DNA of 50,276 nt from JBOFZL01 sp051655155 (GTDB lineage: Bacteria > Bacillota > Clostridia > Peptostreptococcales > Filifactoraceae), in assembly GCA_051655155.1 (NCBI GenBank), contig JBOFZL010000066.1, forward strand, positions 1 through 50,276. The letters run 5' to 3'. The position numbers and the translations under genes are program-made. Under the pieces are notes generated by a model. That model was given only the letters and a program-made list of their open reading frames with translations, was not told where the DNA came from and made no database searches. Shown piece after piece: positions 26,144 through 34,626 of the stretch (positions are counted from its first letter, which is position 1; each line of letters starts with the position of its first letter).

Positions 26144-26173
26144 AAAAGAGGGGCAAATTTGCACCCCTCTTTT
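26144..26173 (-). terminator. Terminator after veg
   Basis: AAAAGAGGGG and CCCCTCTTTT form a perfect 10-bp stem around a 10-base loop, four bases past the veg stop codon. On the minus strand TGTGTTTTTATTT follows. Confidence 0.92.
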
Positions 26174-26177
26174 ATAA

Positions 26178-26453
26178 TCAACTTATCCCTTTATCTTCTG
26201 TCCTTTCAGCTGTTTTAACTAATTTTAGCTGAACTGTAGCTGTAAGAATATCTGCATAGCTATAAGAAACCCTAGTAGATGTACCATAATTACTTTTCAA
26301 TCTCACAACAAATACATCTGTATAAGCATCTTCAAGTACGCCTTCTCTTACAACAATTTTTTTACGTCCCTTGTTTGCCTTTAGAATTATGTCCTCACCA
26401 AGATGTTTCTCAATCCCTTTTTTTATTTCTTCGATCGAGTGATTGCTTGCCAC
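26178..26453 (-). CDS. veg: Veg-family protein
   Basis: About 91 residues from GTG at 26453, chosen because AGAGGGTGG stands six bases upstream and because Veg proteins are about 85-90 long; the longer open frame adds 13 unrelated residues. The core LKANKGRKKIVVREGVLEDAY and the closing RVSYSYADILTATVQL match the Veg (DUF1021) family. In B. subtilis veg is one of the most strongly transcribed genes and has been linked to biofilm matrix control; the molecular role is open. Two consensus-like promoters in tandem precede it. Confidence 0.9.
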   Translation of the reverse strand: MASNHSIEEIKKGIEKHLGEDIILKANKGRKKIVVREGVLEDAYTDVFVVRLKSNYGTSTRVSYSYADILTATVQLKLVKTAERTEDKGIS

Positions 26454-26482
26454 AAATATCCACCCTCTTTCAATACGTTTAC

Positions 26483-26511
26483 ATAATATCATTTAATGGT
26501 CTATTTGTCAA
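26483..26511 (-). promoter_or_regulatory. veg promoter, proximal
   Basis: Minus strand TTGACA (26506-26511), 17 bases, TATTAT (26483-26488). The start would lie about 20-25 bases before the GTG start codon, so the leader is very short. Confidence 0.75.
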
Positions 26512-26522
26512 GTAAATTATAA

Positions 26523-26551
26523 ATTATATTATTTAATGTCGCTATTGTCAA
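26523..26551 (-). promoter_or_regulatory. veg promoter, distal
   Basis: Minus strand TTGACA (26546-26551), 17 bases, TATAAT (26523-26528), a perfect consensus. It is exactly 40 bases upstream of the proximal promoter. The plus-strand segments 26491-26512 and 26531-26552 share ATTTAATG and TTGTCAAG at equal distance, suggesting a tandem duplication. Confidence 0.8.
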
Positions 26552-26619
26552 GATATTTTTAAATTTATTTTCTATTTTCCGAACTTCTATCCATAAGTTA
26601 TTATTATCAACTAACAATC

Positions 26620-28146
26620 TTAGTTAGTTATTCTCTGTTTGAACACTTTTAAAACATCCGGTATGTCATCAATAAAATATGGTCTTGCAACCTTACCATT
26701 TGAATCATAGTCTGCCCCATTCCACCAAATTGCTAATTTTATCTTAGGAAAACTAGGTAAATCATTGAACATTTCTTCTACCCACTTTACCTTATCCCCA
26801 CCTACGGAACTTGAAGCAAATTCAGTTATAATTAAAGGCTGAGCATACCTTGTTTCATATAAGTTGTATAAATTTGAATATAGGTCTTTAAAACTAGTCC
26901 ACTTTTCTCCTTCATAGTAAGTTCCCGTATTGTATACAGTCATACCTACAATATTAACATACTTATCTCCAGGATAATACATAAGCTCATTATTCCATTT
27001 AAAATTTGGATAGCTCTTACCATTAGGATTCCATACCCATATAGTATTGGCATTAGCACCTGCTCTTTCAAATTTATCGTATATATACTTATACATTTCT
27101 ACATAAATCTGTGCATCTTTAGATGTATGATAAGCTGAATATGAACACCAATCTCCATTCATTTCATTTCCTAACCTAAATAATATTGGTTCTCCATAGT
27201 TTGCAATTTGTTTAGCATAAGTTTCTAAATAACTATCATATTCACCATTTAACACTCCATACACTGCATTTTTTTCAGTTGCATTTGATGGTCTAGTTTG
27301 TAATGTTAACTCTATGGTTCTTCCCTCATTTTTTGCTGTATCCAAAGATGATTGAATTTGTGTTAAATCATTATCCTTAATATGAGTGTACAATACTACG
27401 TAATTTAACTTACTTCCAATTTCATTTTCTATTCTTTTTAACTTATCTGTGCTCGGAAAATAAGGTTCAAAAATCCCCCATTTAACACTTTTTGAATCTA
27501 AAAAATTTTCTCTATAGAAATTCTTTGTTTTTTCATTCCAACATAAACTCTCAGGGTTTGTACTATTGAATCTTACAGAGTTTTTTGTTTTTTTAATAAG
27601 TTTAAACGAACGTATCACATCCATGTAATCTATTACTGAATAAAGAGGTACTGAAGATTTAAAAAACAAAGTATAAACTTCCTTGTTACATACTATATCT
27701 ACAGTGGCATAATGGTTTTTGTCATTATCAACTTTTGAAAGTTTGTTTCTCGACCATTGTAAAATAGTGACATTTCTCCCATTTATATTAGTAGTTATCC
27801 CATACTCTTTATTGTGATCTACTGTGTTGTTTATAAATTTATTTCCATATGAGATGTAACTTTTCGATGATGCCCCATCTAATGTTTCTTGCCTAAATAT
27901 TTGTATTTCTAAATTTTTATTACTTAATGAACTTACAACTTCAGACTTGGTCATATTAACTTCCATACCTTTTGGAACTTCTATGCTATATCCATCTACG
28001 AAGTTAGAGAATATATCTTTACTATCGTTTACACTTTCATAATTATAAGTATTGTTATTGCCGTAAGAAACAGAAAAAGCTGTTGTTGGAGCTAAAAATA
28101 TCACCCCAGCTAAAACTAGGCTCGTAACCTTTCTTCCTATATTCAT
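26620..28146 (-). CDS. Secreted GH26-like glycoside hydrolase
   Basis: About 508 residues. A signal peptide (1-25, KVTSLVLAGVIFLAPTTAFS) is followed by a domain of about 160 residues (45-190) that I cannot assign, with a YSIEVPKGMEV start and alternating strands. A C-terminal TIM-barrel (about 215-500) has LGNEMNG with the likely acid/base Glu328 and LIITEFA with the nucleophile Glu442, the spacing and motifs of GH26 enzymes, which cut beta-mannans or related glucans. The ATG after GGGAGGTAGGT is used, not the upstream in-frame ATG. It begins two bases after the stop of the MBL-fold gene, so they are co-expressed. A weak hairpin overlaps the stop codon. Confidence 0.8.
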   Translation of the reverse strand: MNIGRKVTSLVLAGVIFLAPTTAFSVSYGNNNTYNYESVNDSKDIFSNFVDGYSIEVPKGMEVNMTKSEVVSSLSNKNLEIQIFRQETLDGASSKSYISYGNKFINNTVDHNKEYGITTNINGRNVTILQWSRNKLSKVDNDKNHYATVDIVCNKEVYTLFFKSSVPLYSVIDYMDVIRSFKLIKKTKNSVRFNSTNPESLCWNEKTKNFYRENFLDSKSVKWGIFEPYFPSTDKLKRIENEIGSKLNYVVLYTHIKDNDLTQIQSSLDTAKNEGRTIELTLQTRPSNATEKNAVYGVLNGEYDSYLETYAKQIANYGEPILFRLGNEMNGDWCSYSAYHTSKDAQIYVEMYKYIYDKFERAGANANTIWVWNPNGKSYPNFKWNNELMYYPGDKYVNIVGMTVYNTGTYYEGEKWTSFKDLYSNLYNLYETRYAQPLIITEFASSSVGGDKVKWVEEMFNDLPSFPKIKLAIWWNGADYDSNGKVARPYFIDDIPDVLKVFKQRITN

Positions 28147-28148
28147 AC

Positions 28149-29096
28149 CTACCTCCCTTGTTCGACATTCCAATTATTATAACTATATGCTGGTTCATTT
28201 TTCTCTTTTTTTACATCTATTTTATACCCATCAGAAGTAACTACAACTGTTCCATTAGCATCTGTCCTATAATACTCACCCATAACCATCATACGTTTTG
28301 AAATTATTTGATCAGGAAAACCAAAAGGATTATTTTTTCCAACACTCACAATGGAATATTTAGGCTCTGCAGCGATTAAAAAAGCAGGATTACTTGAACT
28401 AATAGCTCCATGGTGTGCTACCTTAAGTACATCTACTTTTAGATAAGTTAAATCATTAGAGTATCTTTGCAATATATCTGATTCTGCCTCTTTTTCAATA
28501 TCTCCTGTAAATAAAAAATTTGTGTCTAAGTACTTCACTTTAAAAGTTATACTATAATCATTTACAAGACCATATTTCTTATCTTTAACTGGAGAAATTA
28601 CTTCAAGCTTGATACTATTATCTATTGGTATTACCATTCCAGAATATGCAGCTTGAATTATAGTTCCAACAGAATTTGCTGCCATCTCCAAATCCTTTTC
28701 TGGTTTTTCTATAATATATCTTTCATCTACATTCATTACACTTTTGGGAACTGATGATATATATATATTATCTGGTTTATATTTTTCTACAAGTTTCCCC
28801 ATAGATCCTAAATGATCTTCATGAGGATGAGTTACTATAGCTACATCTAGCTTTCCCACTCCGTGTTGATAAAGATACGTGTTTACTTTCTCATAATCAT
28901 CTACATTTCCAGCATCAACAAGTATATTTTTCCCTTCTGGAGATTGAATTAGTATAGAATCTGCTTGTCCTACGTCTATGTAGTGAACTTTCATCTGCTT
29001 TTGCCCTACTTTTGGTAAACTTGAATCTGCAAAAGTATTAACCATTGTATAAATACTTAAAATCATTACTATCCCCAAACATATAATCTTTTTCAT
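28149..29096 (-). CDS. Secreted metallo-beta-lactamase-fold hydrolase (ComEC C-terminal-like)
   Basis: 315 residues with a signal peptide (1-23). The mature part begins with KVHYIDVGQADSILIQ and the metal motif THPHEDHLG (89-97), then LFTGDIEKEAE and KVAHHGAISSS. This order is that of the MBL domain of the DNA-uptake protein ComEC/Rec2, found here as a free exported protein without the ComEC channel. Such proteins are thought to act on nucleic acids or phosphoesters outside the cell, but no substrate is known. It is first in a two-gene operon with the GH26-like enzyme. Confidence 0.85.
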   Translation of the reverse strand: MKKIICLGIVMILSIYTMVNTFADSSLPKVGQKQMKVHYIDVGQADSILIQSPEGKNILVDAGNVDDYEKVNTYLYQHGVGKLDVAIVTHPHEDHLGSMGKLVEKYKPDNIYISSVPKSVMNVDERYIIEKPEKDLEMAANSVGTIIQAAYSGMVIPIDNSIKLEVISPVKDKKYGLVNDYSITFKVKYLDTNFLFTGDIEKEAESDILQRYSNDLTYLKVDVLKVAHHGAISSSNPAFLIAAEPKYSIVSVGKNNPFGFPDQIISKRMMVMGEYYRTDANGTVVVTSDGYKIDVKKEKNEPAYSYNNWNVEQGR

Positions 29097-29363
29097 ATTT
29101 CTTCCTCACTTTTGTAATTTTTCTTTTTGCAATTTTTACTGAGTATATTGTATTTTAACTTCCTATAAAATCATATCCACATTTAATTAAATCATCGTTC
29201 TACATCCTAAAACCTCTAAATTTAAATATATGCTATAAAATATATTATCATAGCTTCCCTTAATCCACTTACAAATTTTGCAGAACTATTATATAATATC
29301 ATAGTTTTATTTATAGTTCTAAAAATAGATTAAGCTGTAATTATGTTGTAATTACATAGTAAT
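29097..29363. other. Intergenic region upstream of the MBL-fold gene
   Basis: An AT-rich stretch between the ecfT terminator and the MBL-fold gene. It must carry that operon's promoter, but no convincing -35/-10 pair was picked by eye. No coding frame, repeat array or RNA motif was seen. Confidence 0.5.
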
Positions 29364-29411
29364 ATAAAAAAATGACCGATACTCTAAATTAATTATTTGG
29401 GCATCGGTCAT
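29364..29411 (-). terminator. Terminator after ecfT
   Basis: ATGACCGAT (29372-29380) pairs with ATCGGTCAT (29403-29411), a 9-bp stem with a 22-base loop, and a T8 tract follows on the minus strand. The stem begins three bases after the ecfT stop. Confidence 0.85.
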
Positions 29412-29414
29412 CTT

Positions 29415-30212
29415 CTATATAAATCTTATTGATACTATAATAACCATTACTATAGAGCCCAAGAGAAAAGCTTTGTAATCACTTTTTTTCATTTCTAGCT
29501 CATTCATCCTTGTTCTTCCTTCCCCTCCCCTATAACATCGAGCCTCCATCGCCATTGCCAGTTCGTCAGCTCTTCGAAATGCTGATATAAATAATGGTAC
29601 TAATAACGGAACTAAACTTTTTGCTCTTTGTATTAAGTTTTTACTCTCAAAGTCTGCTCCCCTAGCCATCTGTGCCTTCATTATTTTATCTGTTTCTTCC
29701 AAAAGAGTTGGAATAAATCTTAGTGCAATTGTCATCATCATAGCAATTTCATGAGCTGGAAGTTTTATTTTTTCAAAAGGTTTAAGAATGCTCTCTATTC
29801 CATCTGTCAATTCAATAGGTGCTGTAGTTAATGTAAGAAGTGAAGTTCCACCTATCAATAATACTAGTCTTATTATCATGAATGTTCCTTGAATAAGTCC
29901 CTCTTTTGTCAACTTAAATATCCATATTTGATATAGTAACTCACCCTGATTTAATAGTGCATTAACCAAAAAGGTTATTAAAAGAAGCGGCCAAAGGGGT
30001 TTAACCCCCTTTACCACATGTTTGAATGGAATATTGCTAAATCTGATTATAACACCTACAAAGACAATTACTAATATATATTGTACAAAGCTATTTAGCA
30101 TAAATAAACCTATCATAAATACAAAGGTATAGAGTATCTTGACTCTTGGGTCCATACTATGCAAAGAAGAGCTTGTAGGATAATACTGACCTAATGTAAT
30201 ATCTTTAAGCAC
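29415..30212 (-). CDS. ecfT: ECF transporter transmembrane component EcfT
   Basis: About 265 residues. Several N-terminal membrane helices are followed by a cytoplasmic coupling region with the two Ala-Arg-Gly-type motifs AQMARGADF and AMEARCYRGGEGR that contact the ATPases. It joins the two EcfA subunits and takes up vitamins with exchangeable substrate-binding (S) proteins, none of which is encoded here. The GTG at 30212 has AGGAGG eight bases upstream; an earlier GTG at 30221 overlaps the ribosome site. It overlaps ecfA2 by eight bases. Confidence 0.94.
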   Translation of the reverse strand: MLKDITLGQYYPTSSSLHSMDPRVKILYTFVFMIGLFMLNSFVQYILVIVFVGVIIRFSNIPFKHVVKGVKPLWPLLLITFLVNALLNQGELLYQIWIFKLTKEGLIQGTFMIIRLVLLIGGTSLLTLTTAPIELTDGIESILKPFEKIKLPAHEIAMMMTIALRFIPTLLEETDKIMKAQMARGADFESKNLIQRAKSLVPLLVPLFISAFRRADELAMAMEARCYRGGEGRTRMNELEMKKSDYKAFLLGSIVMVIIVSIRFI

Positions 30213-31068
30213 CCTTTCCACCTCCTAATACCTTAAGTAATTCAACCATCACCTCATCTAAATTAATTATATTTTCATCAATTTCGAATCCATTTGTCCT
30301 AAGGGTATCTACCAATTCAACCACCTTAGGCACCCCAAGTCCAATACTTTCTAACTTTTCTCTATTTCTAAATATTTTTCTTGGGCTATCATCATATACA
30401 ATTTCCCCTTTATTCATAACTATAATACGCCCTACAAGTCTGGAAATATCTTCCATAGAATGAGATACCAATATAACTGTAGTACCCTCTTCTTTATGAA
30501 TGTTTTGTATTTGCTTAAATATTTCATCTCTACCATAAGGATCTAAGCCAGCTGTAGGCTCATCTAATATCAAATACCTTGGTTTCATAGCAATTACTCC
30601 AGCTATTGCTACACGTCGTTTTTGCCCTCCTGAAAGTTCAAAAGGAGATTTATCTTTCATAGTATTATAATCCAATCCAACTAACTCCATTGATCTTTTA
30701 ACTCTTTCATAAACTTCGTCTTTACTTAGCCCCAACTTATTTGGCCCAAAGGCAATGTCTTGTGCTATAGTTTCTTCAAACAACTGATACTCTGGATACT
30801 GAAATACAAGCCCAACTTTTTTTCTAACATCTACAAGAGAAACACCTTTATCTGTAATATCCATATCATCAACCAAAATACTTCCTCCACAAGCCTTTAA
30901 AAGCCCATTTAAATGTTGTACTAAGGTTGATTTTCCTGAACCTGTATGCCCTATTATTCCTATAAATTCTCCATCTTTTATTTCAAAAGACACATTCTCC
31001 AATGCAATACTTTCAAAAGGAGTATTTTCATTATATACATGTCTTAAATTTTCTACCTTAATTGACAT
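30205..31068 (-). CDS. ecfA2: ECF transporter ATPase EcfA2
   Basis: 287 residues of an ABC ATPase. Walker A GHTGSGKST, the Q-loop FQYPEYQLFEETI, the signature LSGGQKRR and Walker B YLILDEPTAGLDP are all intact, with VSHSMED as the switch His. The FQYPE form of the Q-loop and the extended C-terminus ending ELLKVLGGG are typical of the second ECF ATPase. It overlaps ecfA1 by 16 bases and ecfT by 8, showing tight translational coupling. Confidence 0.95.
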   Translation of the reverse strand: MSIKVENLRHVYNENTPFESIALENVSFEIKDGEFIGIIGHTGSGKSTLVQHLNGLLKACGGSILVDDMDITDKGVSLVDVRKKVGLVFQYPEYQLFEETIAQDIAFGPNKLGLSKDEVYERVKRSMELVGLDYNTMKDKSPFELSGGQKRRVAIAGVIAMKPRYLILDEPTAGLDPYGRDEIFKQIQNIHKEEGTTVILVSHSMEDISRLVGRIIVMNKGEIVYDDSPRKIFRNREKLESIGLGVPKVVELVDTLRTNGFEIDENIINLDEVMVELLKVLGGGKGA

Positions 31069-31931
31069 AATTCATCCACCATTTCTTCTACTGTTAAAGT
31101 ATGAGGGTCAACTTGTATTCCTTCATTAATCAGCATGCTTGCCAACTCTGTCATTTGTGGAACATCAAGTCCTATATTCTTTAACTTCTTTACCTCACAA
31201 AAAATTTCCTTTGGAGTACCACCCATAATAAGTTTCCCCCTATCCATAACCAAAACCCTATCTGCATTTACAGCTTCTTCCATAAAATGAGTTATATGAA
31301 TTATAGTTATTCCTTCTTCTTTATTGAGCTTTTCAATTGTACTTAGCACATCTTTTCTTCCATGGGGATCTAACATAGCAGTAGGCTCATCAAAGATTAT
31401 ACATTTAGGCTTCATCGCTATTATTCCTGCAATAGCTACCCTTTGTTTTTGCCCTCCAGACAGGTTATGAGGAGCTTTCTTAGCAAACTCTATCATCCCC
31501 ACAGACTTTAGAGCTTCATCAACCCTTTTCCTAATCACTGACTTCTCCAATCCCAAATTTTCTGGTCCAAAAGCCACATCTTCTTCAACAACTGTAGCCA
31601 CCAACTGATTATCAGGGTTTTGAAATACCATACCTGCACTTTGTCTTATATCCCAAAGTTGTTCCCCAACCTTTGTATTCATCCCAGCAATCCATACTTC
31701 ACCACTACTTGGGTGTAAAATTGCATTAAGATGCTTTGCTAAAGTAGATTTTCCTGAACCATTGTGACCAATTATTACAACAAACTCGCCAGCCTTAACC
31801 TCTATTGATAAATTATCTATAGCTTTATTCTTTATTATTACATCCTGACCATCTATCGTATGAGATTTTTCGTACTCATATATTAAATCTTCTACCTTTA
31901 CCATAGAAAGTTCTTTTTTTTCAATTTTCAT
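31053..31931 (-). CDS. ecfA1: ECF transporter ATPase EcfA1
   Basis: About 292 residues. Walker A GHNGSGKSTL, Q-loop FQNPDNQLVATVVEEDVAFGPENLG, signature LSGGQKQR and Walker B CIIFDEPTAMLDP are present, with HITHFMEE as the switch region. It pairs with EcfA2 to power the transporter. The ATG at 31931 is used because GCGAGGA lies just upstream; the longer frame to 31964 has no ribosome site. In many Firmicutes this module follows rplQ directly; here two other genes and an inverted transcript lie between. Confidence 0.94.
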   Translation of the reverse strand: MKIEKKELSMVKVEDLIYEYEKSHTIDGQDVIIKNKAIDNLSIEVKAGEFVVIIGHNGSGKSTLAKHLNAILHPSSGEVWIAGMNTKVGEQLWDIRQSAGMVFQNPDNQLVATVVEEDVAFGPENLGLEKSVIRKRVDEALKSVGMIEFAKKAPHNLSGGQKQRVAIAGIIAMKPKCIIFDEPTAMLDPHGRKDVLSTIEKLNKEEGITIIHITHFMEEAVNADRVLVMDRGKLIMGGTPKEIFCEVKKLKNIGLDVPQMTELASMLINEGIQVDPHTLTVEEMVDELCQLR

Positions 31932-32033
31932 ATTATCCTCGCTTGTATCAAAGAATTTCAACAAGTAATTCTACCATATAAAAATTTTTATTTCTAGATA
32001 CAATATTACCAAAAATTAAATATTGTTATTGAC

Positions 32034-32062
32034 TTGTAACCATAAATTACTTAAAGTATGAT
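32034..32062 (+). promoter_or_regulatory. Promoter of the YARHG protein gene
   Basis: TTGTAA (32034-32039) and TATGAT (32057-32062), 17 bases apart, read towards the YARHG gene; a TTGACT at 32029 overlaps the -35. The leader is about 40 nt. Confidence 0.6.
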
Positions 32063-32108
32063 ATATTATATATATGATTTTATAAATTATATTTAGGGGA
32101 GAATGAAA

Positions 32109-33122
32109 TTGAATAATCTACTGGACGATAAACAAAAAGCCCATAGAATATATGGAGCCATATGTGAAGATTTTGATTCTGGACACTATTCCAGTTGTGT
32201 TAATCTTATAAAAAAACACAGAGAATTACTTTCAAGTTTTCTTAGCCAATCTCAAGATGAAAAAATATATAAAATATATGCATTTTCAATTTTTACTTTG
32301 ATAGAAGATAATTATCTTGCGGGAAATATTGATTCAGCAAATAATCTTTTAAAAAGTTATGAATCTTTACTTGAAAATCATCTTCCTCATGATGCAAAAA
32401 AATCGCTTGAAGGCTATAAAACAGGTAATATACCTAAAATAGGAAGCGATGTTTTAAAACCAAATGAAGACAATTCAAATAATGAGATAGAACATACTAA
32501 ATTAGCTTGGACAATAACAGACAACGACTTTACATCTGTCCTTAAAGATAGTGATAAAGAGAATGAACCGGAGCCAAAAAATAAAAAGAGTAATCTAGGT
32601 AATATATTTTCAATTTTTAGTATGGTTATAATTTTAGTATGTGGCATATTTTTTGCATTTCCTATGATTGAAGATATCGCTAACAAAGTAATCAATAGAT
32701 CAGACTCAGCTACAACTGAACCTAAAATACCTGCTAAAGAAGATAGTAATTTAACAGTCGTAGATCCACCTAAAACGCCACCTATAGAAACAGCTCCACA
32801 AGTTGAAATTCCACTAGACCCAAATTCTCTTATTAGCCCTAATGTAAAAGTTAATTCAGACGGATATGTACTTCCATCAAACTCACGATTAATAGGTTAT
32901 GAAGATTTAGAAGGATTTGATCAAAAAATGGTACGATTAGCTACTAACGAAATGTTTGCAAGAAAAGGTTTCGCCTTTAGCAATACAGGTGACTATTATA
33001 ATTTTTTCTGCCAATTTTCATGGTATGAGCCAAACCCAGATATTACTATAGATCAAGCAGAATCAATGTTCTCTGAAACTGAAAAATCCAATCTCTTAAC
33101 CTTACTAAATTTTAATTCATAA
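32109..33122 (+). CDS. Membrane protein with C-terminal YARHG domain
   Basis: About 337 residues. A cytoplasmic helical N-terminal part (about 1-120, Tyr/Ser/Leu rich) is followed by an acidic and Lys-rich linker, one membrane helix (about 168-188, ending FAFPMIEDI), a Pro/Thr-rich outer linker, and a C-terminal YARHG domain of about 75 residues: YEDLEGFDQKMVRLATNEMFARKGFAF, with FARKG in place of the usual YARHG, and CQFSWYEPNP. The domain is widespread in Firmicutes and thought to lie outside the cell, with unknown role. The start may be TTG 32109, seven bases after AGGGGAG, or ATG 32103, which leaves only one. It is the only plus-strand gene in this area. Confidence 0.75.
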   Translation: MNNLLDDKQKAHRIYGAICEDFDSGHYSSCVNLIKKHRELLSSFLSQSQDEKIYKIYAFSIFTLIEDNYLAGNIDSANNLLKSYESLLENHLPHDAKKSLEGYKTGNIPKIGSDVLKPNEDNSNNEIEHTKLAWTITDNDFTSVLKDSDKENEPEPKNKKSNLGNIFSIFSMVIILVCGIFFAFPMIEDIANKVINRSDSATTEPKIPAKEDSNLTVVDPPKTPPIETAPQVEIPLDPNSLISPNVKVNSDGYVLPSNSRLIGYEDLEGFDQKMVRLATNEMFARKGFAFSNTGDYYNFFCQFSWYEPNPDITIDQAESMFSETEKSNLLTLLNFNS

Positions 33123-33125
33123 AAA

Positions 33126-33168
33126 AACATCCAGACCAAATCTATTATAATTGGTTTGGATGTTTTAC
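33126..33168 (+). terminator. Bidirectional terminator between the YARHG gene and degV
   Basis: AACATCCAGACCAA (33126-33139) pairs with TTGGTTTGGATGTT (33151-33164), one G-T wobble, 11-base loop. A T tract follows on the plus strand, and a 7-T tract on the minus strand, so it serves both converging genes. Confidence 0.9.
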
Positions 33169-33210
33169 TATCTAATTGCATTTATCAACTTTAATTACCT
33201 TTTATTTTTT

Positions 33211-34047
33211 CTACATTGCAGACACTAAAATAGCACCTTCCGCTGTATAAGTTCCCATAACTGGTCCAATTTCTGCTATAATAATTTCTGAATAATTTAA
33301 GTTCTCTTCTACCATTTTTTTTACTTTTTCTGCCTTTTCAGGACAATTTGCATGAGCAATTCCTATTATTTTCTTTTCACCTTTCATATCTTTTTCTACA
33401 TACTCTATCACTTTTTTAAGGCTATTTAATTCTCCTCTAGCCTTGTCTATAGGCTTAACTTGATGGTTTCCAATATGAATTATCGCTTTAAAATTAAGAG
33501 CATTAATTATTTTACCAGCGATACGATTTACTCTTCCACCTTTTATAGCATTCTCTAAAGTTTCTAAAGTTCCATAATGGATAGCCTCACGCTTCCAAAT
33601 TTCAGACTCTTCAACAATTTCTTCAACAGTCTTTCCTTCTTCTAGCATTCTAGCAGCCTTTACTGCCATAACTCCTATGGGTGTTGATCCTTGATGACTA
33701 TCTATTATTGTTATATTCTTATGTGGATTTTCTTGCAAATACATTTTTTTACCCATAATAGCTGAATTATACGTTCCTGACAATTCTATCATAATAGTAA
33801 AAACCAAAATATCTCCCTCTTCTCCATAAGACTCCATAAATTTTTCTGGAGAAGGGCATGATGTTTTTGGTAACTCTTTTTCCTGCCTCATCCTACTATA
33901 GAAGGTAGGTCCATCTATATTTACACCACCTATATAGCTATCTTCACCAAAAGACACATTTAGAGGAACTACCCCTATATTGTACTTCTCTAATATATAT
34001 TTGGGTAAATCTGTAGATCCATCTACAAAAACTCTGGTTTTATTCAT
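33211..34047 (-). CDS. DegV-family fatty-acid-binding protein
   Basis: About 278 residues. The DegV fold is marked by VFVDGSTDLPKYILEKYNIGVVPLNVSF at the N-terminus, KTSCPSPEKF, LSGTYNSAIMG with the lipid-binding Ser, and the closing IGPVMGTYTAEGAI. Family members bind one fatty acid; FakB, the best-studied, presents it to the kinase FakA. No FakA is in the window. The ATG at 34047 with GGAGAA five bases upstream is preferred to the codons above. It is transcribed alone. Confidence 0.92.
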   Translation of the reverse strand: MNKTRVFVDGSTDLPKYILEKYNIGVVPLNVSFGEDSYIGGVNIDGPTFYSRMRQEKELPKTSCPSPEKFMESYGEEGDILVFTIMIELSGTYNSAIMGKKMYLQENPHKNITIIDSHQGSTPIGVMAVKAARMLEEGKTVEEIVEESEIWKREAIHYGTLETLENAIKGGRVNRIAGKIINALNFKAIIHIGNHQVKPIDKARGELNSLKKVIEYVEKDMKGEKKIIGIAHANCPEKAEKVKKMVEENLNYSEIIIAEIGPVMGTYTAEGAILVSAM

Positions 34048-34225
34048 CATATTCTCCAATCTGATTCAAGTATTAAAATTTTTATATATTTGATTTCAAA
34101 ACATACCTTTAAGTTATTATACACTAAAAAATATAATATTTATAAAATTTTATCTAAGTACCATTGTACTATTCAGTATCTTTTTTTGTCAAGGTTTCAT
34201 ATAACTAAACATTTTTATTTATATA

Positions 34226-34259
34226 TAAAAAAGAGCTTTGACTAGATTGTCTCAGCTCT
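34226..34259 (-). terminator. Terminator of the S10-spc-alpha superoperon
   Basis: AGAGCT (34232-34237) pairs with AGCTCT (34254-34259), and GAC/GTC continue the stem across a 2x2 internal loop. TTTTTT follows on the minus strand. It sits about 10 bases after the rplQ stop codon. Confidence 0.8.
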
Positions 34260-34268
34260 GATTCACCA

Positions 34269-34610
34269 CTAAATTAATTCAATTATTGCCATAGGGGCTG
34301 AATCGCCTCTTCTTGGCATAGTTTTAACCATTCTTGTATATCCACCATTTCTCTCTTTATACTTTGGTGCGATTTCTTCAAATAGTGATTTTACTACTTG
34401 CTCATCTAGGATATAAGCTACAGCTTGTCTTCTTGCATGAAGGTCTCCTCTTTTTCCAAGAGTTATCATTTTATCAACCATTCTTTTAGTTTCTTTTGCT
34501 CTAGTTTCAGTTGTAACTATTTTACCATGTTTTAACACATCTGTTGTTAAATTTCTAAGCATTAGGTTTCTATGTGATGAAACTCTTCCAAGTTTTCTGT
34601 AAGTTGCCAT
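34269..34610 (-). CDS. rplQ: 50S ribosomal protein L17
   Basis: 113 residues beginning MATYRKLGRVSSHRNLMLRNL and including TTETRAKETKRMVDKMITLGKRGDLHARRQ, the conserved L17 core that binds 23S rRNA near the tunnel exit. Last gene of the superoperon, 16 bases after rpoA and just before a terminator. Confidence 0.98.
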   Translation of the reverse strand: MATYRKLGRVSSHRNLMLRNLTTDVLKHGKIVTTETRAKETKRMVDKMITLGKRGDLHARRQAVAYILDEQVVKSLFEEIAPKYKERNGGYTRMVKTMPRRGDSAPMAIIELI

Positions 34611-34626
34611 TTTCTTCCTCCTTCTT

